Positions 8,395 to 15,578 of a stretch of 27,945 bases of DNA are shown here, piece by piece. Source of the DNA: a virus; IMG/VR virus record IMGVR_UViG_3300021076_000168, positions 1-27,945 of that record. One strand, written 5' to 3'. The notes beneath the pieces are model-generated. The model was given only the letters and a program-made list of their open reading frames with translations. It did not search any database and was not told where the DNA came from. Position 1 is the stretch's first letter. Each line of letters begins with the position of its first letter. The position numbers were made by a program, and so were the translations under genes.

Positions 8395-9402
8395 ATGTCT
8401 CAAACCCTAAAAATTGCAAACTTCAACAATAACAATATCGTAGCTAGGACAGTTGTAACTAGTGATTTAGCTGCAGGAGTAAATTCCATACCTGTAGAAA
8501 ATAGTAATGATTTTGTAGCAGGTCCTATACTTTTTGGAGCACCAGGTTCTACTAATCCAGAAATTCTAACAATTACAGCACCAGCTTCAGCACAACTATT
8601 ACCAACAAGTTCAGTTACTAAATTACCTCATAATAACTTTGATCCAATTATTCAATTATTCGGAAGTCAGATTAATGTCTATAGTGCTAATGATATTTAC
8701 GGTAATGGTACTCAACCACCAGACACTAACTTCACTAAACTAAGTGGATCTCCATATAACATTGATGCTAACCAAGTATTTACAACTGTAGTTGATAGTG
8801 CAGGTGTTGCTGGTATGTGGTACAAATTTACTTACTGGAATCCAACTACTAGTCAAGAAACAGCTCTAGTAGACTCTAATGCTGTTCAAGTAGGTCAAAC
8901 TCATTATGTAAGCTTAGATCAGATTAGGAGAGCAGCAGGTTTTACTAACTCTCCAAACGTAACAGATGATATTGTTGCTGAGTTTAGAGATGCGGCTGAA
9001 CGAGAAATAAATGGAGCACTACTACCAGTCTATCAATTCCCATTACCTCAACCGGCCAATCCATTGATAGTCCAGATCGCTAAAAATATTGCCGCTGGTG
9101 AACTTCGATACGAAATGTTCCAAAACTCAGCACCACAAATAGCTGCGGATGCTATGGGAAAGGCTGATGCCGCGAGGCATGGTGGAGGATCACATACTTC
9201 GCTTGATGAGTTAGTAACAAGAGATGTGGTGCTTGAGGATGCTAATTTTACAGAACTAACTATTGAAGAAGGACATGGTTTTGGTGGTTGGCCTGATGCT
9301 ACCACTCAATTTGTTAGTCAAAACCAAGAGGATAGTAATGGAAATTTAATTGATCTTGGTGGTGACGATGGCCATCAATTTCAAATAACACAGGATTATT
9401 AA
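8395..9402 (+). CDS. Head-tail connector (gp6/gp36-like) with N-terminal beta extension
   Basis: A 335-residue protein. Residues about 175-265 are a helical domain typical of phage head-tail adaptors: YVSLDQIRRAAGFTNSPNVTDD, then EFRDAAEREINGAL, then LIVQIAKNIAAGELRYEMF. In relatives this domain forms the ring between portal and tail. The N-terminal ~150 residues are a beta-rich extension with VVTSDLAAGVNSIPVENSNDF and GSTNPEILTI, a motif pair seen in extended connector proteins. The C-terminus has a GFGGWPDATTQF motif. The stop codon overlaps the next gene's start by one base, which links it to the morphogenesis gene. Confidence 0.7.
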   Translation: MSQTLKIANFNNNNIVARTVVTSDLAAGVNSIPVENSNDFVAGPILFGAPGSTNPEILTITAPASAQLLPTSSVTKLPHNNFDPIIQLFGSQINVYSANDIYGNGTQPPDTNFTKLSGSPYNIDANQVFTTVVDSAGVAGMWYKFTYWNPTTSQETALVDSNAVQVGQTHYVSLDQIRRAAGFTNSPNVTDDIVAEFRDAAEREINGALLPVYQFPLPQPANPLIVQIAKNIAAGELRYEMFQNSAPQIAADAMGKADAARHGGGSHTSLDELVTRDVVLEDANFTELTIEEGHGFGGWPDATTQFVSQNQEDSNGNLIDLGGDDGHQFQITQDY

Positions 9403-9878
9403 TGTTATCAGTAACAGTTCACATAACAGGCCTTACAGAAGAACAAACTAAACTTACTAAACTAAGTGCTAGTTTTAGTGATTTTAGTGGTGTACTTGCT
9501 AGTTTAGGATCTCAACTAATCATGTTTTTCAGCCAAACTGTATTTGTATCTGAAGGAGAAGCGTTGGGTGATCCTTGGCAACAATTAACAACCGCAACTC
9601 AAACAGAAAAGGATAAAAAATGGCCTGGTCGTGGAATGGAAGTTCGAACTGGTGCTATGCAGGGTTCTTTTTATGATGATATAACACCACAAAGTTTATT
9701 TATATCTAACAGAGCTAGTTACTTTCCATATCAACAACTTGGTACATCGACTGGTCCAGGTCGCGGACATAATATCCCATCACGAAAAATGCTTGGTGTT
9801 AATGATACAGTTATTGGTATGATTCAAACTGAAATTGAAGCAAATGTAAGAGCTAAAATTGAGGCACTAAACCTATAA
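9402..9878 (+). CDS. Phage virion morphogenesis protein (Mu gpG-like, tail completion)
   Basis: A 158-residue protein of the gpG-like virion morphogenesis family. Visible signs are the N-terminal strand (VTVHITGL), a helix, the FVSEGEALGDPWQQLTTAT region (family pattern F-x-x-E-G-x-x-W-x-x-L), then the RTGAMQGSFYDD motif (typical 'R-T-G-x-L-x-x-S'), the strand LFISNRASYFPYQQ, and the R-K-M-L-G turn before the C-terminal helix. Relatives complete the head-tail joint. It is sandwiched without gaps between connector and terminator genes, and both junctions are one-base TAATG overlaps. Confidence 0.8.
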   Translation: MLSVTVHITGLTEEQTKLTKLSASFSDFSGVLASLGSQLIMFFSQTVFVSEGEALGDPWQQLTTATQTEKDKKWPGRGMEVRTGAMQGSFYDDITPQSLFISNRASYFPYQQLGTSTGPGRGHNIPSRKMLGVNDTVIGMIQTEIEANVRAKIEALNL

Positions 9879-10399
9879 TGGAAGATTCACAAAGCGAATA
9901 TGCAAAAGACACAGTAGTAGGATTAATTGAACTATTCCAGACAAATTTTGGAGATGTCTTTAAATCTTACTGGGAAGCAACACCTACTTCACAACCACCT
10001 GATGTTGATTTTCCGCTTGTAATTGTACAAAAAATGTCAGGTAAAGCAACTTTGGGACCTACATCGACTGATGATGATACTGAAACAATTGTGATTACTG
10101 TCATGTTAAACATGGCTGATGATATTGGTTCGGCTAATGTGCGAACAACAACTATGCGACATCTCCAAAATCTGATAGAGGGTCAAGATCCATCAACCAA
10201 TCAATATAAAACTGGTACATTCTTCTATATTCTTCGTACATATCTAACTCTATTACAAAGTTCAGGCAATATTTGGCTAATCGATTCAGATATATCGGTT
10301 AAGTATGATCAGGTGCCAAGAAAGGATATGCCAGCAATCTCAATAGCTGATATAACCATGACAACACAGCGAAGAGTGATTGTTTCAAATAGACAATAA
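9878..10399 (+). CDS. Probable tail terminator / tail completion protein
   Basis: A 173-residue protein following the gpG-like gene with a TAATG overlap. It begins with a helix (VVGLIELFQTNFGDVF), then PPDVDFPLVIVQKMSGKA, an ETIVITVMLNM strand and a helix with RTTTMRHLQNLIEG; a closing ADITMTTQRRVIV strand follows. This helix-strand layout with a conserved 'x-F-P-L-V-x-V' strand is like that of lambda gpU-type tail terminators, and the gene stands at the position of that gene in siphoviruses. I do not see a diagnostic motif, so the role is inferred mainly from order and size. Confidence 0.55.
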   Translation: MEDSQSEYAKDTVVGLIELFQTNFGDVFKSYWEATPTSQPPDVDFPLVIVQKMSGKATLGPTSTDDDTETIVITVMLNMADDIGSANVRTTTMRHLQNLIEGQDPSTNQYKTGTFFYILRTYLTLLQSSGNIWLIDSDISVKYDQVPRKDMPAISIADITMTTQRRVIVSNRQ

Positions 10400-10439
10400 T
10401 TGACAAAACAGTAGCATTAACTCAAAATGGAGAATAACT

Positions 10440-10673
10440 ATGGCAACATACAAAACCAAAGACGGAACACAGACAGGCGTTGTACCTGGTGTAGGCGAAA
10501 TTGTAAATGGATTATTGAAGAACGCTCCAGCAAATCTGGAGAACCCGAACCTAGAACTAGTGACAGAGAGTCAACCAGCACAGAAAACCACACAATCAAA
10601 TGCCCCTGTTGCTCCAGTTGCCTCGATCCCAGTACAAGAAACATCAAAAACAACTAACGAGGAGACTAAATAA
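10440..10673 (+). CDS. Small tail-module protein, unknown
   Basis: A 77-residue protein just before the tail tube gene. A strong GGAG site 7 bases before this ATG selects the frame over a competing open frame on the same strand starting at 10427, which has no ribosome site and an unnatural Arg/Cys-rich composition. Residues 1-30 hold a short ordered part (TYKTKDGTQTGVVPGVGEIV, then a helix), the rest is rich in Pro, Thr, Gln and Ala. Its last base overlaps the next start codon (TAATG), so it is co-translated with the tail tube. Function unknown. Confidence 0.6.
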   Translation: MATYKTKDGTQTGVVPGVGEIVNGLLKNAPANLENPNLELVTESQPAQKTTQSNAPVAPVASIPVQETSKTTNEETK

Positions 10674-12079
10674 TGGCAACTAACTCACACGGTGAATGGG
10701 TAGGTAATTTAGGTTATGTAGCTTTTGCTACCGAGACAACCGTTGGAACAGCAGTAACACCTACGACCTTCGCATTACTCGACAATGAAACAATGACCAC
10801 TAATTATAATCTTGAAGATCAGATGCCAATTGCTGGTATTCCAGTTGAAACTTATCAGGTTTTGCCAGGACTTCGAGATCATAAAGGTGATGTTGAAATC
10901 ATTGCAGAACCAAATACTTGTGTAGAACTTGTTGATATGTTACTAACTCGTGGAGTTGTCGCTACAATTTACACATTCACAGTAACAAGTGCAAATGCCA
11001 CTATTGGTGCAACTTATACTAATAATTCAATTACTTTTACTGTTAGTGCTACAATTGCCTCTCAAACTACTCTTGTTACAACCGGTGCTGGCGCGCCATT
11101 AACTTCTGGTACACTTACTAGAGCATCTGGAACTGGTGATACCACTATTACATTCTCAGCCTTCACGACCGGAACAAGCACTTGGCCTTTTACTCTTAAC
11201 GGAAACACAATACCTAAAAGTAAGACTATGGATATTTCAACAGGCAATGTTGTTAAACGATTTGTGGGTGTTCAAGGATCAAAATTAGTTCCAGTATTTT
11301 CTAAAAACCAATTGAATCTGAAGATAAGTGTTTCTGCATTAGGTTCATTTCAGGGTGCAGTACTTTTATCAACACCTACAGGCTCAGGACCATACACTGT
11401 AGTTTTCGATCCAACTTACGACACTAATCCAACTGCAAAATTAGTTGTTGGTGACTTAGTTCGTTTTTATCACTCAGGATCACAATACATCGATACTGCA
11501 ATAGTAGCCATTACTAACGCAACTACTATTACTGTAACTGCTAATGTAACTTCAATGGTTCAGGGTGACATTATGTACTTGAGACCCGCTACTGAGACAT
11601 TAACACTTGTATCACCTTTCTTATGGTCTAACACTCAATTTTGTTTTGGTGCTACAGCCTCAGCCGCCTTATCCGCTTCTCAAACAAGAGTTGAACAAAG
11701 CTCTGTATGGGAATGTGATTACTCATTTGAAAGTGATAGTGGTTCACAAAGGTCAGGAAGTGCCGATCCAGCATCACTAATTAGAACTGTTGCTAAAACT
11801 GGTTTGACGATCAAAAAGTTCTTCGATACCGCTGATGACATAATTAACTTCAATCAGACCAATAAAACTGCTTGTGTAATTAGGCACTATGCAACTTCAG
11901 GAAGTACAACCTATGAACTTAGAATAACTCTTAACCATCTTGTAACTGATGATCCATTGCCAAAACTTAAAACTAAAGCAGTAAACTACAGTTCTATCAA
12001 ATACCACGCTCAATATGACACAACTGATGCTCAACTGTTTGATATCAAAGTAATTGATAATGTAGGCACGATAGGATAA
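10673..12079 (+). CDS. Major tail tube protein with inserted domains
   Basis: A 468-residue protein that stacks as rings to form the tail tube. Its beginning, GNLGYVAFATETTVGTAVTPT, followed by the DNETMTTNYNLEDQ and LPGLRDHKGDVEIIAEP segments, is the usual start of long siphovirus tube proteins. Residues about 99-168 are an Ig-like insertion with the well-known pattern 'YTFTVTSANATIGATYTNN...TFTV...G-T-L-T-R-A-S-G-T-G-D-T-T-I-T-F'. Residues about 229-310 look like a second inserted beta module (KLVVGDLVRFYHSGS...TITVTANV). Such insertions normally project from the tube. Most tube proteins are 150-350 residues, so these account for its size. It precedes the chaperone and tape measure genes as in other siphoviruses. 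Confidence 0.8.
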   Translation: MATNSHGEWVGNLGYVAFATETTVGTAVTPTTFALLDNETMTTNYNLEDQMPIAGIPVETYQVLPGLRDHKGDVEIIAEPNTCVELVDMLLTRGVVATIYTFTVTSANATIGATYTNNSITFTVSATIASQTTLVTTGAGAPLTSGTLTRASGTGDTTITFSAFTTGTSTWPFTLNGNTIPKSKTMDISTGNVVKRFVGVQGSKLVPVFSKNQLNLKISVSALGSFQGAVLLSTPTGSGPYTVVFDPTYDTNPTAKLVVGDLVRFYHSGSQYIDTAIVAITNATTITVTANVTSMVQGDIMYLRPATETLTLVSPFLWSNTQFCFGATASAALSASQTRVEQSSVWECDYSFESDSGSQRSGSADPASLIRTVAKTGLTIKKFFDTADDIINFNQTNKTACVIRHYATSGSTTYELRITLNHLVTDDPLPKLKTKAVNYSSIKYHAQYDTTDAQLFDIKVIDNVGTIG

Positions 12080-12081
12080 TA

Positions 12082-12426
12082 ATGCCAGTTCTACCAACAC
12101 TTCCTCAATCCAATGTTAAGCAAATATATCTTCCCTCCACTTCAAAATTGCCAATAGAAGAACAAGCATGGGTCAAAATGGAAGTTAACACTGCAAATGT
12201 CAAAGATTGGTTACAAACGGATCCATCGGGTAATCTAGGCAAACTCACTATTAATATTCTTACGGACAGAATTAAAGAATGGAATTATACAGAGGTCAAC
12301 GGAACTCCTGTTCCTATCAATGCAGAAACAGTAGTTAGAATGGGTATAGAAAACTTAACTTATCTTGCTAATCAAATAGAGAGCCAAAAATACACCGATC
12401 TCTCTGTTGATGAAAAAAAAAGTTAG
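12082..12426 (+). CDS. Tail assembly chaperone, short (G-like) product
   Basis: A 114-residue protein starting 2 bases after the tail tube stop. It lies between tail tube and tape measure genes, the fixed place of the tail assembly chaperone. It is mostly helical in its C-terminal half (AETVVRMGIENLTYLANQIESQ). Ribosomes that do not shift end at TAG 12424-12426, just behind a run of nine A. Its homologs bind the tape measure and recruit tube subunits during assembly. No single residue motif proves the function; the call rests on position, size and the frameshift arrangement. Confidence 0.75.
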   Translation: MPVLPTLPQSNVKQIYLPSTSKLPIEEQAWVKMEVNTANVKDWLQTDPSGNLGKLTINILTDRIKEWNYTEVNGTPVPINAETVVRMGIENLTYLANQIESQKYTDLSVDEKKS

Positions 12427-12650
12427 TTCTATATCTTGATGCTGTTCATTCTGGTAAAACTGATAAAAAAGATTTACCCGAACCACCAAGAGCCTATCTT
12501 GCATTACTTTGGGCGCGGGATTTAGGTATAAGTTACGCAGAAGTTTTAAACATTCCTATGTCAATAATGAATCAGTATGTGCAAATGCGAGAAATAGAAG
12601 AAGATATGCAATCAGAATGGAAAACACAACACGATGAACCTATGGCATAA
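12082..12650 (+). CDS. Tail assembly chaperone, frameshifted (GT-like) product
   Basis: A -1 shift on the A-run at 12413-12421 joins the short chaperone to an open frame that has no start codon of its own near the junction and ends at TAA 12648-12650. The product is 189 residues: 113 from the first frame and 76 from the second. The added part reads LVLYLDAVHSGKTDKKDLPEPP, then a helical segment ending in MREIEEDMQSEWKTQHDEPMA. Phage lambda and most long-tailed phages make G and GT proteins in the same way, and the T part contacts the tail tube protein. The next gene, the tape measure, begins 31 bases later. Evidence for shifting is the slippery site plus coding downstream; efficiency cannot be read from sequence. 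Confidence 0.8.
12413..12421 (+). promoter_or_regulatory. Slippery sequence for programmed -1 frameshift
   Basis: Nine A residues containing the heptamer A AAA AAA at 12414-12420, followed by AG. In the first frame the codons are GAA AAA AAA AGT TAG; after slipping back by one base they become AAA AAA AAG TTA, which stays open for 76 codons. Two lysine tRNAs re-pair perfectly on this heptamer, a classic site in bacteria. I see no strong hairpin directly downstream. Confidence 0.8.
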
Positions 12651-12681
12651 TAAAGATGTAGCTAGAAAGGTAAAATAAGAA

Positions 12682-14781
12682 ATGGCAATATTACCCTCCG
12701 ATTCATCAGCTGGAACAGTCGGTGTTGAAATTGTTACGGTTGCCGATAATACAGGTACTGACTCGGCTAAAGCTGGTCTTGCCGAACTAGATGCTGAATC
12801 AAAAGCATTAACAAGTTCGGTTGCGGGTGCAACTTCTGGATTAACCAATTTTAATAATGGGTTAAAGAACGTAGGTGGTCAAATGACTGCTGTGGGAGGT
12901 AGTTTATCTAAATATATAACACTACCAATCGTAGGTATTGCCGCAGCATCAGTTAAGATGGCAATGGACTTTCAGCAGTCTATGGAACTTTTGCATACGA
13001 ATGCAGGAGTGCCACAGGCGGCTATAGCGAGTCTATCAAGTCAAATACTAGATTTGGCTGGTGTAGTAGGTCAAGACCCGAACTCACTCGCACAAGCTTT
13101 TTATCATATAGCTACGGCTGGTCAGGGAATATATACGACAGCTCAAGAATTAGATCAATTAAAGATAGCTGCGGAAGGTGCAGCCATTGGACAAGCGAAC
13201 CTTGATGACACTACTTATGCATTAACATCTACTTTGGCGGCCAATGTTAAAGGTGCAACTAATACCTCTCAGGCAATGGGTACTTTGCTTGGAATAGTTC
13301 AGGCTGGAGACATGCACTTATCTGATTTGAATGATGTTATTAGCACGGGTCTAATGGGTACATTATCAACCTTTGGTGTCTCTTTGCAATCAGCTGGTGC
13401 CGCACTTGCCGATTTCGGTGACTTAGGTGAGAAGGGTGCTATATCGGGTACGCGATTGCGCATGATGCTTGCATTGATGGCTAGTCCAAGTGCTGCAGCC
13501 GCTAAAATACTTGGTGACCTCGGATTGACGACTGGCGAGACTGCTACGGCTACTGGAACAATGAACCAAGTCTTTGCGGAAACAGGACTAACCACTACAA
13601 AACTCGCAGATGACCTCCGTCAACCAAATGGTATATATGTTGCTATAACTGATCTTAAAACTCAATTAGAAAAAGCTGGTTTATCTGCAAGTCAAACAGA
13701 CACGGTACTCGCTAAAGCTTTTGGTGGTGGTAGAACGGATGCGGCATTACTTCAATTATTAGATACCACAACTCGACTAGATGTTAAATATCAACAAATC
13801 GGTCAGGATAGTGGTAATTTTGCACAAAACTGGGAAGCTCAACAACAAACAATGAAACAACAATGGGATAAGTCTTGGGGTGCTATTCAAGCTGATCTTA
13901 TTAGAATTGGTGAATCAATTATGCCTGAAGTTAGTCACGCCATGAATGACTTTGCTTCAGCTGTCGGATCAGTTACTAATTGGTATAACAAACTAAGTCC
14001 AGGTCAGAAACAGTTTGTAATAGATGCCGCAGGAGTATTAGCGGCAATGGGACCTGTATTAGTTATATTTGGTACATTGGCTAAATCATTAAGTAGTATT
14101 CTTACACTAACTCAAACAGTTGGTAGATTTATGAGTTTAGCATTGCCTGGCGAAGTTGCCGCTGGTGCGACCGAAATGGAAGGTTCAATGGCTGGTGTGG
14201 CTGGTGCTGAGGGTCTAGGAGCTGTTTCTGCAGCAGGAGTGGCACTTGCAAGCGTTTTTAATGTAGTACTAGTTGCAGCCGTCGAATATTGGGCATTAAA
14301 TTCACTAATCCATATTAAGGCTGTACATGATGCACTGGGTGGTCTAAATAGCGATCTTAAACAATGGTCAAGTGATTTCAATACTAATGTGGTACAGCCA
14401 GTTACTAATTTCGTAAATAAAATAGATGGGGTTAAGGGTACTGCTAATAACGTAACAGCTCCGTCAAGTGGTAGTTTTGGATCACAAAACTTTCTGAATA
14501 ATATAAAGAGCTGGTTCGCTACCGGCACCAACTATGCCCCTGGTGGTTGGTCAGTTGTTGGTGAAAATGGACCGGAAGCAATGTATGTACCTCAAGGATC
14601 ACAGATTAAAACAAATACTGAATCAGGGGGATTAACTGGAGGTGGTTCTTCAACCACCGTAAGTATTGGTAATGTATATATTGCAAACCCAGCTGCCGCT
14701 CAAGAATTTTATAGACAATTAAATCAGGATACACTTAACTTAGGTAAAGGATTAACCACTAATCAAGGAGTAACTACTTAA
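12682..14781 (+). CDS. Tail tape measure protein (TP901 type)
   Basis: A 699-residue protein that sets tail length and is passed into the host. From about residue 90 it has the TP901-type core: MAMDFQQSMELLHTNAG, then SSQILDLAGVVGQDPNSLAQAFYHIATAG, then many helices. Two hydrophobic stretches near residues 445-480 and 515-545 fit the membrane segments common in tape measures. At about 619-640 it has APGGWSVVGENGPEAMYVP, the frequent C-terminal signature of this family. By the usual rule of about 0.15 nm per residue, the tail would be near 100 nm long. It follows the chaperone gene and has a GAAAGG site. No muramidase or peptidase domain is visible. Confidence 0.85.
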   Translation: MAILPSDSSAGTVGVEIVTVADNTGTDSAKAGLAELDAESKALTSSVAGATSGLTNFNNGLKNVGGQMTAVGGSLSKYITLPIVGIAAASVKMAMDFQQSMELLHTNAGVPQAAIASLSSQILDLAGVVGQDPNSLAQAFYHIATAGQGIYTTAQELDQLKIAAEGAAIGQANLDDTTYALTSTLAANVKGATNTSQAMGTLLGIVQAGDMHLSDLNDVISTGLMGTLSTFGVSLQSAGAALADFGDLGEKGAISGTRLRMMLALMASPSAAAAKILGDLGLTTGETATATGTMNQVFAETGLTTTKLADDLRQPNGIYVAITDLKTQLEKAGLSASQTDTVLAKAFGGGRTDAALLQLLDTTTRLDVKYQQIGQDSGNFAQNWEAQQQTMKQQWDKSWGAIQADLIRIGESIMPEVSHAMNDFASAVGSVTNWYNKLSPGQKQFVIDAAGVLAAMGPVLVIFGTLAKSLSSILTLTQTVGRFMSLALPGEVAAGATEMEGSMAGVAGAEGLGAVSAAGVALASVFNVVLVAAVEYWALNSLIHIKAVHDALGGLNSDLKQWSSDFNTNVVQPVTNFVNKIDGVKGTANNVTAPSSGSFGSQNFLNNIKSWFATGTNYAPGGWSVVGENGPEAMYVPQGSQIKTNTESGGLTGGGSSTTVSIGNVYIANPAAAQEFYRQLNQDTLNLGKGLTTNQGVTT

Positions 14782-15569
14782 TGAATCCTGGTACAACTGT
14801 TTTATATAATGGTAATTCACTTCAAACAACCAACATTATTACTAATGGTATTGCACATTATGATAGTCCGGTAGTTGATGCTAAATCATACTCAGTTGCA
14901 CATGCCAATGCTAGTGCAGTTCCGTTTACAAGTTACCCAAATAAAGTTATAACCCTAAGTGGTCAGTTATGGGTCAGTACTGGTGTAAATACAATGGATG
15001 CTTTAATTGATACTTTTAAAGGATATTTAACTGCACAAAATGCGAACTTAGATATTGGCTATAATGGCGGAACTCGTAGATATAATGTACTGGTAGTTAA
15101 TAAAACCACCATAACCAGACCGAATGATTATATTGGTGCAAAATTTTCAATTGACTTCTTTTGTCAGCCATTTGGAATGGATACCTCAACAACAACTGTA
15201 GTAAGTGCAACAGGTCGAACATTGGCAACTTACACAGATAGTAGTTATACCTTCTTAGGGAATGCACCTTACCAGTTGCCAATTTATACAGTTACATACT
15301 CAGCAATAGGATCAGCACCAGTTTCAGGTACAGTTAGTATTGGCAATAATACCAATGGTCAGCAAATAAATGTAACTAGAACTTGGTCGGCAACGGATGT
15401 ATTGGTTATAGATACAACTAAAAAGATAGTTACGGTAAATGGTATAGCGGTTAATTTCACAGGAGCATTTCCAGTATTCCCGCCAGGTACTAGCTCGATT
15501 GGCTATTCAGATAGTTTTACTAGTAGAACATTTAACTATAGTGTGGTTTACACTAAACTTTACTTCTAA
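14781..15569 (+). CDS. Distal tail protein (Dit-like)
   Basis: A 262-residue protein after the tape measure, joined by a TAATG overlap. Features of the Dit family are the first strands (LYNGNSLQTTNIITNGI), the central segment IDTFKGYLTAQNANLDIGYNGGTRRYNVLVVN, and the strand AKFSIDFFCQPFG near residue 120, all matching the N-terminal ring domain. The C-terminal part from about residue 160 is beta-rich (VTYSAIGSAPVSGTVSIGNN) and resembles the galectin-like second domain of larger Dit proteins. It forms the hub ring that links tube to tip. The next gene is the hub/tip protein, as expected. Confidence 0.75.
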   Translation: MNPGTTVLYNGNSLQTTNIITNGIAHYDSPVVDAKSYSVAHANASAVPFTSYPNKVITLSGQLWVSTGVNTMDALIDTFKGYLTAQNANLDIGYNGGTRRYNVLVVNKTTITRPNDYIGAKFSIDFFCQPFGMDTSTTTVVSATGRTLATYTDSSYTFLGNAPYQLPIYTVTYSAIGSAPVSGTVSIGNNTNGQQINVTRTWSATDVLVIDTTKKIVTVNGIAVNFTGAFPVFPPGTSSIGYSDSFTSRTFNYSVVYTKLYF

Positions 15570-15578
15570 GGAGAATTA

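Noticed and set aside
10427-10657. Plus-strand open frame of 76 codons in another phase
   Set aside because: No ribosome site, odd Arg/Cys-rich content; the frame from 10440 has a GGAG site and overlaps the tail tube start.
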